From positions 868,001 to 932,000 of the forward strand of contig NZ_CP058278.1 of the NCBI RefSeq assembly GCF_013389455.1: a stretch of 64,000 nt of DNA, read 5' to 3'. Positions 26,028 through 34,826 of the stretch are shown here, piece after piece. Under the pieces are notes generated by a model that saw nothing but the letters and a program-made list of their open reading frames with translations, searched no databases and was not told the origin of the DNA. Position numbers and translations under genes: made by a program. Source of the stretch: Flavobacterium inviolabile (GTDB lineage Bacteria > Bacteroidota > Bacteroidia > Flavobacteriales > Flavobacteriaceae). The stretch's first letter is position 1; each line of letters begins with the position of its first letter.

Positions 26028-26600
26028 CTATTTTATAAAATCTCTAACCAGTTCGTATGCTTCCTGTTTGGCAGTGTCCAGATCATAGTTTTTTATGATT
26101 TTGTCAAACTGCGGCGCTGTAGCCAGCTCAACAGATGCCTTGGCGATACGCATGTTGATCTTGTCTTCACTTTCGGTAGAACGTTTTTTCAAACGGATCT
26201 TTAATTCGTCAATACTCGGAGGTTTCACAAAAACCGCTAAGGTTTCGTCTGGAAATTTTTTCTTGATACGCAATCCGCCGGCAACGTCAATGTCGAAAAT
26301 AACATTTTTGCCTTTGGCCCAGATGCGCTCCACTTCGGTTTTTAAAGTACCGTAAAAATTATCGCGGTAAACTTCTTCCCACTCTAAAAAATCTTCGGCT
26401 TTAATGTGCTGTTTGAAGCTTTCCAGCGAAATGAAATAATAATCGGTTCCGTTTATTTCTTCACCTCTTGGGGCGCGGGAAGTCGCCGAAATTGAAAATT
26501 CAAGGTTCAGATCTTCTTTGCCTAATAAGTGTCTTACAATTGTTGTTTTTCCGGAACCGGACGGTGCTGAAAAAACAATTAGTTTTCCTCCTGTATTCAT
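26028..26600 (-). CDS. gmk: Guanylate kinase
   Basis: Phosphorylates GMP to GDP with ATP. The 190 residues are of normal length: P-loop SAPSGSGKTTIVRHLLG near residues 10-26, GMP-binding SATSRAPRGEEINGTDYYFI, then IFDIDVAGGLRIKKKFPDET and KRSTESEDKINMRIAKA. Middle gene of the operon, 26 bases after yicC. Confidence 0.97.
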   Translation of the reverse strand: MNTGGKLIVFSAPSGSGKTTIVRHLLGKEDLNLEFSISATSRAPRGEEINGTDYYFISLESFKQHIKAEDFLEWEEVYRDNFYGTLKTEVERIWAKGKNVIFDIDVAGGLRIKKKFPDETLAVFVKPPSIDELKIRLKKRSTESEDKINMRIAKASVELATAPQFDKIIKNYDLDTAKQEAYELVRDFIK

Positions 26601-26626
26601 GCTGTTGTATTGTGAAGTTTTAGCTG

Positions 26627-27487
26627 TTATAAAACATTTAAAACCTGTTCTTTAATTTTTTCTAATTCGTCTTTCATCTGAACGACCAGTTTCTGCATTC
26701 CGGCATGATTCGATTTGGAACCCATAGTGTTGATTTCACGTCCCATTTCCTGAGTGATGAATCCCAGTTTTCTACCGTTTGCTTCCTGTCCGGAAAGGGT
26801 TTCCAGGAAATAATCCAGATGGTTGGTCAGGCGGACTTTTTCTTCCGTGACATCTAATTTTTCAAGATAATATATAAGCTCCTGTTCAAATCGGTTTTCG
26901 TCAACATTGACCTGCAATTCCGAAATAGCATGTTGCAAACGTTCTTTGATTGCCTGGATTCTTTCCGGATCTAAAACCAGTGCCTGCTCCATAAAACTGC
27001 GGATGTTGGCAATTCTCAAACGGAATTCTTTTTCCAGTGAAGCACCTTCATCTTTTCGGAAATTATTGATGTTAACCAACGCTTCTGTTACCACATTCTG
27101 GATGTGTTTCCATTCGTTTTCGTCAATTTCATCCCGTTCTGTTTTTAAGGCATCCGGCATCCGAACCGCCATTTTCATCAATTCGGTAATGTCGGCATCC
27201 GGAAGGATATCGCGCATCTGATTCATATACGCTTTTACAATCGGGGCGTTAACTTTTGTTGACGTTTCTTCTCCGGTAACTTCAATGTATAGGGAGAAAT
27301 CAACTTTTCCGCGTTCCAGCTGTTGTGCAATCTGATTGCGAAGTCCCAATTCCATTTCGCGAAAAACAGAAGGCATACGAACGTTAAGGTCGAGCCCTTT
27401 ACTGTTTAAAGACTTAATTTCTATAGTAATTTTTTTGGTTGGCAATTGCAAAGAAGCCTTGCCGAAACCAGTCATCGATTGTATCAT
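26627..27487 (-). CDS. yicC: YicC/YloC family endoribonuclease
   Basis: A 286-residue cytoplasmic protein of the YicC family; the E. coli protein is an endoribonuclease involved in RNA turnover. Seen: N-terminal MIQSMTGFGKA and EIKSLNSKGLDLNVRMP, and the C-terminal signature with KLDVTEEKVRLTNHLDYFLE, GRKLGFITQEMGREINTMGS and KSNHAGMQKLVVQMKDELEK. First gene of the yicC-gmk-nadD operon behind a perfect -7 box. Confidence 0.94.
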   Translation of the reverse strand: MIQSMTGFGKASLQLPTKKITIEIKSLNSKGLDLNVRMPSVFREMELGLRNQIAQQLERGKVDFSLYIEVTGEETSTKVNAPIVKAYMNQMRDILPDADITELMKMAVRMPDALKTERDEIDENEWKHIQNVVTEALVNINNFRKDEGASLEKEFRLRIANIRSFMEQALVLDPERIQAIKERLQHAISELQVNVDENRFEQELIYYLEKLDVTEEKVRLTNHLDYFLETLSGQEANGRKLGFITQEMGREINTMGSKSNHAGMQKLVVQMKDELEKIKEQVLNVL

Positions 27488-27505
27488 ATAAAAATGTAAT
27501 AGCTA

Positions 27506-27513
27506 CAAATGTA
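27506..27513 (-). promoter_or_regulatory. Promoter -7 box (TACATTTG) for yicC-gmk-nadD
   Basis: Perfect TANNTTTG on the minus strand, 18 bases before the yicC ATG. Confidence 0.5.
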
Positions 27514-27541
27514 CTAAAAAGAGTTCAGTATGTTAAAAAAG

Positions 27542-28468
27542 TTAAGTAATCCCTTTTTTGTCAGCTTGTTTCTCCTTTTTCTGCGTAACCAGATAAACGC
27601 CTAAAAAGATTAAAAGTGAGGAGCCTATTTTTACCCAGCTCAGCTCGTCTTTACCCAGGCTTATTGCAAAAATGGAAGCGAAAAAAGGCTGCAGGTAAAT
27701 AAAAACCGCAACGGTTGTGGGTTTTAACTCTTTCATGGATAGCAAGTTGAGTAAATACGTCAGGAAGGTGGAAACCACAATCACAAAACCGATTTTCCAA
27801 TAGACGCTAAGCGGCATACTGTGCCATTCGATTTGCTGAAATTCCTGCCATCCGAAAGGAATTACCATTATAAAACCAAAAAGATAAATCCATTTCACAA
27901 AGGTGTACGGACTGTATTTGTCCATTAATTTTTTAACCAGGATAAGGTAAAAACCATAAGAAACGGCATTTACAAAGACTAAAAAGTTACCCAGGGCGGC
28001 ATTTGGGGCGTTAATCATCGACTTTCCGTAAAGAATCAAAAGTACCGTTCCGGCAAGTCCCAGAAAAATACCGGCTACTTTTTGCCGCTGCATGCGTTCC
28101 CGCATAATAATAGCCGACAAAACCAGAACGATCATGGGTGTGGTGACCATTAAAACGGCACCCATAATGGGAGAAGTATAGCTTAATCCCTTAAAAAAAG
28201 TAAGCATGTTAAACGCCACGCCAAAAAAGGCAGCAGCAATAATCCGGAAGAAATCCTTTTTGTCGATTTTTTGCTTTTTGGCAGGATTGAGCCGGTTAAT
28301 TCCTATCGAAGCCAGCCAGAACAATAAGGTTGAACCGCCTACGCGCATAAAAATAAAACCGAAAGCATCCACATAAGCAGGCATGACATCCTTAGCAATC
28401 GTAAAGGTCACCCCATAAATGATCGCTACCGTCCAGGCAGCCATCAAGGCATAAGTACGTTTGCTCAT
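27542..28468 (-). CDS. DMT-superfamily (EamA) transporter
   Basis: A 308-residue inner-membrane protein with ten hydrophobic helices arranged as two EamA repeats (first about residues 5-145, second 155-290; the second ends in AVFIYLQPFFASIFAISLGK and LLIFLGVYLVTQ, a typical EamA close). Drug/metabolite exporter family; cargo unknown. The C-terminus is Lys-rich (KKEKQADKKG). It begins directly at the end of the ArsC-like gene with no gap, so the two are co-transcribed. Confidence 0.9.
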   Translation of the reverse strand: MSKRTYALMAAWTVAIIYGVTFTIAKDVMPAYVDAFGFIFMRVGGSTLLFWLASIGINRLNPAKKQKIDKKDFFRIIAAAFFGVAFNMLTFFKGLSYTSPIMGAVLMVTTPMIVLVLSAIIMRERMQRQKVAGIFLGLAGTVLLILYGKSMINAPNAALGNFLVFVNAVSYGFYLILVKKLMDKYSPYTFVKWIYLFGFIMVIPFGWQEFQQIEWHSMPLSVYWKIGFVIVVSTFLTYLLNLLSMKELKPTTVAVFIYLQPFFASIFAISLGKDELSWVKIGSSLLIFLGVYLVTQKKEKQADKKGIT

Positions 28469-28819
28469 TTAGCCCAGGAATGCAATAGCTGCGGCAACCA
28501 CTTTAGGGCTGTTTCCCACAAAAGCTTTTCCGTCAATAAGAATAACCGGACGGCTTAAAAAAGTATAATGCTCTAAAATATACCGTTTGTAATCGGCCTC
28601 TGTCAGGACTTCATCTTTTAAACCCATTTCTTTATACAGTTTGGCTCTTTTGCTGAAAAGCACTTCATAATTACCGGTAATGGCATGGATTTCTTCCAGT
28701 TGTTTTACCGTCACAGGAGCTTCTTTAATGTCCTGTAATTCGAAAGTATCCAGATTTGGAAGGGATTTCAAAATGCGTTTGCAGGTATCGCAGGTTTTTA
28801 AATGGTATATTTTTCTCAT
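28469..28819 (-). CDS. ArsC/Spx-family thioredoxin-fold protein
   Basis: A 116-residue thioredoxin-fold protein of the arsenate reductase/Spx/YffB family. The active-site pair CDTC sits close to the N-terminus (MRKIYHLKTCDTCKRIL), and the RP(I/V)-type loop appears as LSRPVILIDGKAFVG. Two Cys at the active site are more like Spx or MgsR than classical ArsC, so the role could be redox regulation. The longest frame starts further up at 28888, but that region contains the promoter -7 box, so ATG 28819 is used. Coupled to the EamA transporter gene. Confidence 0.85.
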   Translation of the reverse strand: MRKIYHLKTCDTCKRILKSLPNLDTFELQDIKEAPVTVKQLEEIHAITGNYEVLFSKRAKLYKEMGLKDEVLTEADYKRYILEHYTFLSRPVILIDGKAFVGNSPKVVAAAIAFLG

Positions 28820-28843
28820 GATAATTGTCAAAAAATGTTGCTG

Positions 28844-28851
28844 CAAAAATA
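28844..28851 (-). promoter_or_regulatory. Promoter -7 box (TATTTTTG) for the ArsC-like/EamA pair
   Basis: Perfect TANNTTTG on the minus strand, 24 bases before ATG 28819; it falls inside the longer open frame and decides the start. Confidence 0.55.
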
Positions 28852-28957
28852 GTAAGAAACTTAACGAATATAAGCGAATCGGATTCAATTTTAGTTTCTG
28901 GAGAAACCGGCTCTTTTTTGAATTTATCTTTTGACTACATTAGCGGAAAAGAAAAGT

Positions 28958-29413
28958 ATGAAAACAAGTTTTGATATTTCAAGAAACAGCAGGGATAAAC
29001 TTTTAGCTGTTTTGGAAAGCCATTCTCTGGAACAACTCAATAAAGTGCCGGCCGGATTTAGTAATAACCTGATCTGGAATATTGCCCATATTGTGGTGGT
29101 ACAGCAAATGCTGGTATATAAATTATCCGGATTGCAGATGCAGGTATCGGATGAGATGGTAGAAAAATACAAACGCGGCACAAAACCGGAAGCAGATGTT
29201 ACGGCGGCAGAAGTGGAAGCCGTTAAAAAACTGCTGCACACCACTATCGATACCACCGAAAAGGATTATAATGCCGGGCTGTTTCAGGAGTATACCGAAT
29301 TTAAAACGATGTCAGGTTTTGTGATTAAAAACGCTGCAGAAGCGATTGAATTCAATAATTACCATGAAGGTATTCATACGGGTATTATCATGAGCATCCG
29401 CAAGTTTATTTAA
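28958..29413 (+). CDS. DinB-family protein
   Basis: A 151-residue four-helix-bundle protein of the DinB/YfiT superfamily. Three His in the expected places (IWNIAHIVVVQQ near residue 41, and YHEGIHTG near 138-143) could bind a metal. Family members include thiol transferases, but most are uncharacterised. I take ATG 28958, after a near -7 element (TATCTTTTG, one base too long). The stop overlaps the convergent lipoprotein gene by 8 bases. Confidence 0.85.
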   Translation: MKTSFDISRNSRDKLLAVLESHSLEQLNKVPAGFSNNLIWNIAHIVVVQQMLVYKLSGLQMQVSDEMVEKYKRGTKPEADVTAAEVEAVKKLLHTTIDTTEKDYNAGLFQEYTEFKTMSGFVIKNAAEAIEFNNYHEGIHTGIIMSIRKFI

Positions 29414-30155
29414 GGATCAGATAAGGTTCCAGCGCATCATAGGATAAGAGCAGTTCCCGCGGACCGTCAACATAAGGAGCGATTTCGTAAGTGTTGTAGT
29501 AAAGGATCAGGCCTTTATCGGAGAAAACATACGTTTGTGGCAGTTGGAAAACCTCGTCTTCAAACATCAGTCCGCCTTCGTTAATAGGTTTGTTTGCCGG
29601 TATTTTGAATTTCTCGCGGAACTTTTTCTCTGCAAAAGCAGTTAGTCCTTTTTTATCTTTTAAAAAGTCTTTTTCTGTAATGGTCTTTCCGGTTTCGGCA
29701 TGAACAAGTATGGAGCGTAAGCCGCTATATCCGTGGGCACCGCCGGTAAAGGTGTAATGTTTTAAAGTGATGTTGATAACCTTGTCCGAATGATAGGCTA
29801 TTTGTCCGTCAATACTGGCTTCCCATACCGGCATGTGGTCATCCGGGAATTGGGTGGTCACATCTGTATACGATTTGATGAATAAATCCATCAGCTGGGT
29901 GTAGTTGGAAGCATTGTACGGTTTTTCGCCAAAATAGATAATCTCCCGTACCGTATTGAATACGGCATTGTTGATGCTGTCCTCAACTACAGGACTGTTT
30001 TCGGCTATAGGAACATTGATTTTTACCTGGGTACAGGAGGAATCACAAGGTGTTTTACTCTGTTTTTCATATACGATATTCTCGAATTGTATTTCTTTTT
30101 TCTGGCAGCTGACTGTTAAAAGTCCGATTAGAAGAAAATAAGCGATATGTTTCAT
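29406..30155 (-). CDS. DUF4163/DUF3298 (RsiV/PdaC-like) lipoprotein
   Basis: A 249-residue lipoprotein: signal MKHIAYFLLIGLLTVSC with lipobox Cys17. The first part resembles DUF4163 (VYEKQSKTPCDSSCTQVKIN). The C-terminal half is DUF3298-like (FTGGAHGYSGLRSILVHAET, GKTITEKDFLKD, GLILYYNTYEIAPYVDGPRE). In other bacteria this pair of domains binds lysozyme (RsiV) or extends a deacetylase (PdaC); here no catalytic domain is attached. A near -7 box TACCTTTA precedes it. Confidence 0.85.
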   Translation of the reverse strand: MKHIAYFLLIGLLTVSCQKKEIQFENIVYEKQSKTPCDSSCTQVKINVPIAENSPVVEDSINNAVFNTVREIIYFGEKPYNASNYTQLMDLFIKSYTDVTTQFPDDHMPVWEASIDGQIAYHSDKVINITLKHYTFTGGAHGYSGLRSILVHAETGKTITEKDFLKDKKGLTAFAEKKFREKFKIPANKPINEGGLMFEDEVFQLPQTYVFSDKGLILYYNTYEIAPYVDGPRELLLSYDALEPYLILK

Positions 30156-30198
30156 GGTAAAAATGTGTTAATAATTCATAAAGGTACAATTTTCTATA

Positions 30199-30227
30199 TT
30201 GTCAACAGAAAATAAAGGGTAAATTTG
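30199..30227 (+). promoter_or_regulatory. Promoter TTG-N18-TAAATTTG for the trans-sulfuration gene
   Basis: Both elements of the Bacteroidota promoter are present: TTG (30199-30201) and TAAATTTG (30220-30227) with 18 bases between. A leader of about 25 bases would precede the ATG at 30260. No riboswitch-like structure is visible in it. Confidence 0.65.
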
Positions 30228-30259
30228 CTTAGTTTATTTGGTAAATAAAGAACAGATTT

Positions 30260-31405
30260 ATGAAATTTAATACAAAAGCTATACATGGTGGTCAGCACCA
30301 TGATCCCAGTACAGGGGCTGTAATGCCGCCTGTATATCAGACCTCTACGTATGTACAGACAAGTCCTGGTGTGCCTTTGAATGAGTACGAATACAGCCGT
30401 GCAGCGAATCCTACAAGAACAGCTTTGGAAAATGCCTTAGCCAGTATTGAAAACGGAACACGCGGTTTGGCTTTTTCTTCAGGTCTTGCGGCTACCGATT
30501 GCGTTTTGAGATCGTTAAAAGCAGGTGATGAAGTAATTGCAATGGACGATTTATACGGTGGAACATACAGAATGTTTACCCGTATCTATAAAGATTCCGG
30601 AATTGTTTTCCATTTTGTGGATATGAATGATCTGGGAAAATTCGAATCGTTGATTAATGCCAATACCAAATTGGTTTGGGTGGAAACACCAACGAATCCT
30701 TTGATGAAACTGGCCGATATTGCAGCTATTGCAGCCATTACGCAAAAACATAAAATCATTTTTGCAGTCGATAATACGTTTGCAACGCCTTATCTTCAAA
30801 AACCGTTGGATCTGGGAGCGGATATTGTAATGCACTCGGCGACAAAATATTTAGGAGGACACTCCGATGTGATTGCCGGAGCGTTGATTGTGAAAGATAA
30901 AGCATTGGGTGACCAATTGCATTTTCAGCAATTTGCAACCGGAGCCACATTAGGACCACAGGATTCGTTCCTGGTACTAAGAGGAATTAAAACCCTGCAT
31001 TTAAGAGTACAAAGACATTGTGAAAACGGTGCTAAAGTAGCGGAATTTTTAGTGAACCATCCTAAGGTTGAAAAAGTGTATTACCCTGGACTGGAATCAC
31101 ATCCTTTTCATGAAATTGCTAAAAAACAAATGATTGGCGGTTTTGGCGGAATGGTAACATTTACATTCAAGTCCGGCAAGAAAGAAGATGCGATTGACTT
31201 CCTTGAAAAAGTGGCAGTATTCACTTTGGCGGAATCATTAGGCGGAGTAGAATCGTTAGCGAACCATCCGGCCTTAATGACGCATGCTTCGATACCGGAA
31301 GACAAACGTAAGGAAATTGGTATTTCGGATGACCTGGTACGTTTGAGCGTTGGGGTAGAGGATATCGATGATCTTATCGAAGACTTAAAACAGGCTTTAG
31401 CATAA
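30260..31405 (+). CDS. Cystathionine gamma-synthase/lyase (PLP-dependent)
   Basis: A 381-residue Cys/Met-metabolism PLP enzyme of fold type I. Seen: YEYSRAANPTRTALENALAS (PLP-phosphate Tyr/Arg region), SSGLAATDCV, VETPTNPLMKLADI, DNTFATPYLQKPLDLGADIV and PLP-lysine Lys196 in HSATKYLGGHSDV; the C-terminal half has LGGVESLANHPALMTHASIP. Gamma-synthases and gamma-lyases cannot be told apart reliably by motif; either makes or breaks cystathionine. Single gene with its own promoter and terminator. Confidence 0.92.
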   Translation: MKFNTKAIHGGQHHDPSTGAVMPPVYQTSTYVQTSPGVPLNEYEYSRAANPTRTALENALASIENGTRGLAFSSGLAATDCVLRSLKAGDEVIAMDDLYGGTYRMFTRIYKDSGIVFHFVDMNDLGKFESLINANTKLVWVETPTNPLMKLADIAAIAAITQKHKIIFAVDNTFATPYLQKPLDLGADIVMHSATKYLGGHSDVIAGALIVKDKALGDQLHFQQFATGATLGPQDSFLVLRGIKTLHLRVQRHCENGAKVAEFLVNHPKVEKVYYPGLESHPFHEIAKKQMIGGFGGMVTFTFKSGKKEDAIDFLEKVAVFTLAESLGGVESLANHPALMTHASIPEDKRKEIGISDDLVRLSVGVEDIDDLIEDLKQALA

Positions 31406-31426
31406 GCGCCATTAAAATACAAGCAC

Positions 31427-31456
31427 AAAAAAACCGGGAATCTCCCGGTTTTTTTA
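31427..31456. terminator. Bidirectional terminator
   Basis: A-run, CCGGGA/TCCCGG stem with a 3-base loop and T-run (31427-31455). Serves both the trans-sulfuration gene and the convergent gene ending at 31473. Confidence 0.88.
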
Positions 31457-31472
31457 TTGTTATCGTGTACTG

Positions 31473-32264
31473 TTAATTCAGGTAGTAGATATAACCTACG
31501 TTTAACCAGACTAACCAGTCGTTTGCTTTGTTTTCTGTGTAGATGTTCGGATCAGGATTTAAACCGTCAACCCAGTTGGAGAAATAATACTGGAAACGTA
31601 AATCAATCATTAAGTCCGATAATTCCGTTAGTTTATAACGTGTTCCGACACTGGAAACGATTGACCATGCATTGCCACCGTCATTTTTCACAGCGCCCAT
31701 ATATTTTGTAGGCGTTACATTAGGATTGGTACCCAGGTTTGGCCCTAAAGTAGAATACGCTTCGGTATCGTAAAAGCTGAAATGTGCACCCAGACTCACA
31801 AACGGAGCCCATGCACCCGGAGTAACGGAGAAATCACGAATACTCAAAGGGAAATATTCCAGCTGCATTCCAACGTCGGTTACAGCAGTCGAACCTCGCA
31901 TCCCTCTAAGCTGATTGGCCATAACAGACTGTTTGCTGTCCTGTACCCATTGCCCGAAATGTTTCAGTTTTGTTTTGCTGTATGATAATTCTGTACGAAG
32001 TTTGAAGTGATCGTTGAAATATGTTTCAGGAGTATAACAATTACATTCGGCGCGGTATGAAAAGTTGAGATAATGCACAATACCAACTCCAAAACCGGTA
32101 TTACCGGCATCGGTTTTAAAATCGCTTCTTTCTCCATAATCAGACTGGAAAGCCACAGGACCGGCGATAACCCCAATTTCATGAGAAAAACCAAACTGAG
32201 CTTTTACGGAATAACTGGTTCCTAAAGCCAGAGCTAATAGGAGGTTTACAATTTTTCTAGGCAT
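31473..32264 (-). CDS. THC0290_0291-like exported protein
   Basis: A 263-residue exported protein: signal MPRKIVNLLLALALGTSYSV with KAQ before the mature end. The conserved N-terminal block GVIAGPVAFQSDYGERSD and the Cys-rich YRAECNCYTPETYFNDHFK match what I recall of a flavobacterial family named THC0290_0291. The rest alternates as in a small outer-membrane barrel (LMIDLRFQYYFSN, WLNVGYIYYLN). Function unknown. The frame is open to 32438, but a perfect -7 box lies at 32294-32301, so ATG 32264 is chosen. Confidence 0.8.
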   Translation of the reverse strand: MPRKIVNLLLALALGTSYSVKAQFGFSHEIGVIAGPVAFQSDYGERSDFKTDAGNTGFGVGIVHYLNFSYRAECNCYTPETYFNDHFKLRTELSYSKTKLKHFGQWVQDSKQSVMANQLRGMRGSTAVTDVGMQLEYFPLSIRDFSVTPGAWAPFVSLGAHFSFYDTEAYSTLGPNLGTNPNVTPTKYMGAVKNDGGNAWSIVSSVGTRYKLTELSDLMIDLRFQYYFSNWVDGLNPDPNIYTENKANDWLVWLNVGYIYYLN

Positions 32265-32293
32265 TTTCACTAAAAAATAATAACTTTTCTTGA

Positions 32294-32301
32294 CAAATAT
32301 A
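32294..32301 (-). promoter_or_regulatory. Promoter -7 box (TATATTTG) for the THC0290-like gene
   Basis: Perfect TANNTTTG on the minus strand, 29 bases before ATG 32264. Confidence 0.55.
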
Positions 32302-32463
32302 TAAAAACATATTTCACCGTAATAAAAAAATGATAATATGTTGAAAATATAATGGATAAAACCAAAATGTTGCTTTGAGGTTAACAAAACAATCCTTCTT
32401 TTTAAAGATAGTGAATCTTTGTGATAAGAATTATACAAAAGAGAAAATAATTGCGTTTTAGTC

Positions 32464-32471
32464 TATATTTG
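32464..32471 (+). promoter_or_regulatory. Promoter -7 box (TATATTTG) for porZ
   Basis: Perfect TANNTTTG, 18 bases before the ATG at 32490. A TTG lies only 10 bases upstream, too close for a -33 element. Confidence 0.5.
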
Positions 32472-32489
32472 TAAATCAATATTCCGTTA

Positions 32490-34781
32490 ATGAAAAAAAC
32501 ACTTTATATTTTTTTAATACTGATTACCACTGTTAGTTCATTCGCCCAGCAAAATCAATTGTGGAGAGGTTTTTTTTCGTATGCGGAAGTAACTGATATT
32601 GCAGCAACTCCAATACGGGTTTTTACGTCTTCCGAAAATGCGGTTTTCTCGAAAAGCCTGATTACAAATGAACTGAAGACCACCACATCAATTAACGGAC
32701 TTAAAGCCGAAACGATAACGGCTTTGCATTTTAGTGTCACGAAGAATAAAACATTTGTCGGGAATAATAACGGCTTGCTGCTGATTGTCAATGAAGCGGA
32801 CGGCAGCATTTTTAATGTTGTGGATATTGTGAACAAGCCTTCGATAGCACCCAATAAGAAAAAAATAAACCACCTGTATGAAAGTGACGGAAAGCTTTAT
32901 ATTTCCTGCGATTTCGGAGTATGTGTGTACAATCTTGCCACTTCAGAGTTTGGTGATACCTATTTTATTGGTCCGGCCGGACAGGAAGTGGAAGTTTTGC
33001 AAACCACTATATTTAACGGTTTCATCTATGCCGTAACCCGGAATAACGGTATCCGTAGAGCAAGTGTGGGGAATCCCAATTTAGTGGATTTTGCACAATG
33101 GCAGGAATTTGATTCCGGAAGCTGGCTGGGAGCGGTGACCTTAAATAATAAATTATTCCTGGCGAATACCAATAACCGTATTTACAGTTATACCAATGCG
33201 GCGATCCAGGAAGTTTATACCACCGGACAACAGGCTGTCAATTTTAAGGCTGCCAATGATAAACTGGTGTATACCTCGGCAAATCATGTTTATGTTTTTG
33301 ATAATGTAATGGTCTTGCAGGCGCATATTACCCAGATTCCGGATGTCGTAACAACCTTTACCTGTGCTGTTGCTGCCGGGAACAATATTTTTATCGGGAC
33401 AAAAGACAGGGGGATGTTCAGTACAACGGTACTGAACCCGATGAGCTTTGAGAATAACACCCCGAACGGACCTTTTAAAAACAGGATCTTTTCACTGAAA
33501 AAAGCGCCGAGTGCTTTATGGGCAGTGTATGGTGATTATACCAGAACCTATAATCCGTATCCGTTGGATTCTTACGGGATCAGTAAGTTTGTGGACAATG
33601 TCGGCTGGTCGCTAATTCCCTATGAAAACCTGGCAGAGGCAAAATCACTGAGCCGTATTGCGGTTAACCCGAATAACGAGAACCAGGTTTTTGTAAGTTC
33701 TTTTTATTCCGGACTTTTAAAGATAGAAGGCAACAGTTTGTCCGCTCTTTACACCAATTTGAATACCGGAACAAACGGACTGGAATCATTGTTACCGCCG
33801 CCGGTTAATGATGTAAGGGTAAACGGACCGGCTTTTGATAAAAAAGGAAACCTGTGGATGACAAACAGCAGGGTCAATAAAGGCTTAAAAGTTTTAAAGA
33901 CCGATAACCAATGGGCTTCTTACGATTTGAGCAACGTAACGGTAGCGCCCAAAGACGATAGTTACAGTACTATTGTTGTGGATAAGAACAATACCAAATG
34001 GATCCCGTCTTTATATAATGGGGTGATTGCCTTTAATGAAAACTACGGGAACAAATTTATACTGATCAAAACAGGTGCCGATGAGGGAAATCTTCCGGAT
34101 AATGATGTGAGAGCAGTGGCAATCGATACGAAGAACCAATTGTGGATCGGTACCTATAAAGGGTTGAGAATATTGCCGAGTGTCGATCGGTTTTTAAGTG
34201 AAACAACACTAACAACAAATGCGATTATCATTCTGGAAGACAATCTGGCTCAGGAGCTTTTCTATCAGCAGAGTATCACGGATATTGCTGTAGACGGGTC
34301 CAATAATAAATGGATAGCGATTGCAGATGCCGGTGTTTTTCAGGTTTCTCCAAACGGACAAAGTGTACTGCACAAGTTTACAAAAGAAAACTCACCGTTG
34401 CCAAGTAACAATATCAACGATATTGAAATTGACGGCGTCACCGGAGAAGTGTTTTTTGCCACCGATAAAGGGCTGGTTTCTTTTAAAGGAACAGCAACAA
34501 AGGCCAATGATGACCTGAACAATGTATATGTGTTTCCAAACCCGGTACGTCCCGGATTTAGCGGCGAGGTAAACATCAGCGGACTGATTGACAAAGCCAA
34601 TGTGAAAATCACCGATATTGAAGGAAACCTGGTTTTTGAAACCACCTCGCAGGGAGGAACGGTGATGTGGGATACTACGGCATTCGGAAAATATAAAGTA
34701 GCCTCCGGTGTTTACATGATTTTTATTGCTTCTGATGACGGTGCCGAAACAAAAGTGAAAAAAGTAATGATTATCCGTTAA
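32490..34781 (+). CDS. porZ: PorZ-like type IX secretion protein (two beta-propellers plus CTD)
   Basis: A 763-residue exported protein: signal MKKTLYIFLILITTVSSFAQ, then repeated propeller blades (ALHFSVTKNKTFVGNNNGLL, GKLYISCDFGVCVYNL, KNQLWIGTYKGLRILPS, SNNKWIAIADAGVFQVSP) forming two propellers. A C-terminal sorting-domain-like module follows (about residues 670-763: VFPNPVRPGFSGEVNISGL, then SGVYMIFIASDDGAETKVKK). This layout and length fit PorZ, part of the surface attachment complex of the type IX system that presents the A-LPS linker to cargo. A role in an organism without A-LPS is less clear. Neighbour recO supports the assignment from gene order I recall in related genomes. Confidence 0.78.
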   Translation: MKKTLYIFLILITTVSSFAQQNQLWRGFFSYAEVTDIAATPIRVFTSSENAVFSKSLITNELKTTTSINGLKAETITALHFSVTKNKTFVGNNNGLLLIVNEADGSIFNVVDIVNKPSIAPNKKKINHLYESDGKLYISCDFGVCVYNLATSEFGDTYFIGPAGQEVEVLQTTIFNGFIYAVTRNNGIRRASVGNPNLVDFAQWQEFDSGSWLGAVTLNNKLFLANTNNRIYSYTNAAIQEVYTTGQQAVNFKAANDKLVYTSANHVYVFDNVMVLQAHITQIPDVVTTFTCAVAAGNNIFIGTKDRGMFSTTVLNPMSFENNTPNGPFKNRIFSLKKAPSALWAVYGDYTRTYNPYPLDSYGISKFVDNVGWSLIPYENLAEAKSLSRIAVNPNNENQVFVSSFYSGLLKIEGNSLSALYTNLNTGTNGLESLLPPPVNDVRVNGPAFDKKGNLWMTNSRVNKGLKVLKTDNQWASYDLSNVTVAPKDDSYSTIVVDKNNTKWIPSLYNGVIAFNENYGNKFILIKTGADEGNLPDNDVRAVAIDTKNQLWIGTYKGLRILPSVDRFLSETTLTTNAIIILEDNLAQELFYQQSITDIAVDGSNNKWIAIADAGVFQVSPNGQSVLHKFTKENSPLPSNNINDIEIDGVTGEVFFATDKGLVSFKGTATKANDDLNNVYVFPNPVRPGFSGEVNISGLIDKANVKITDIEGNLVFETTSQGGTVMWDTTAFGKYKVASGVYMIFIASDDGAETKVKKVMIIR

Positions 34782-34826
34782 CGGCTATATTCCCGGATAA
34801 TTGCCATTATTCCAATATTGTAAAAG

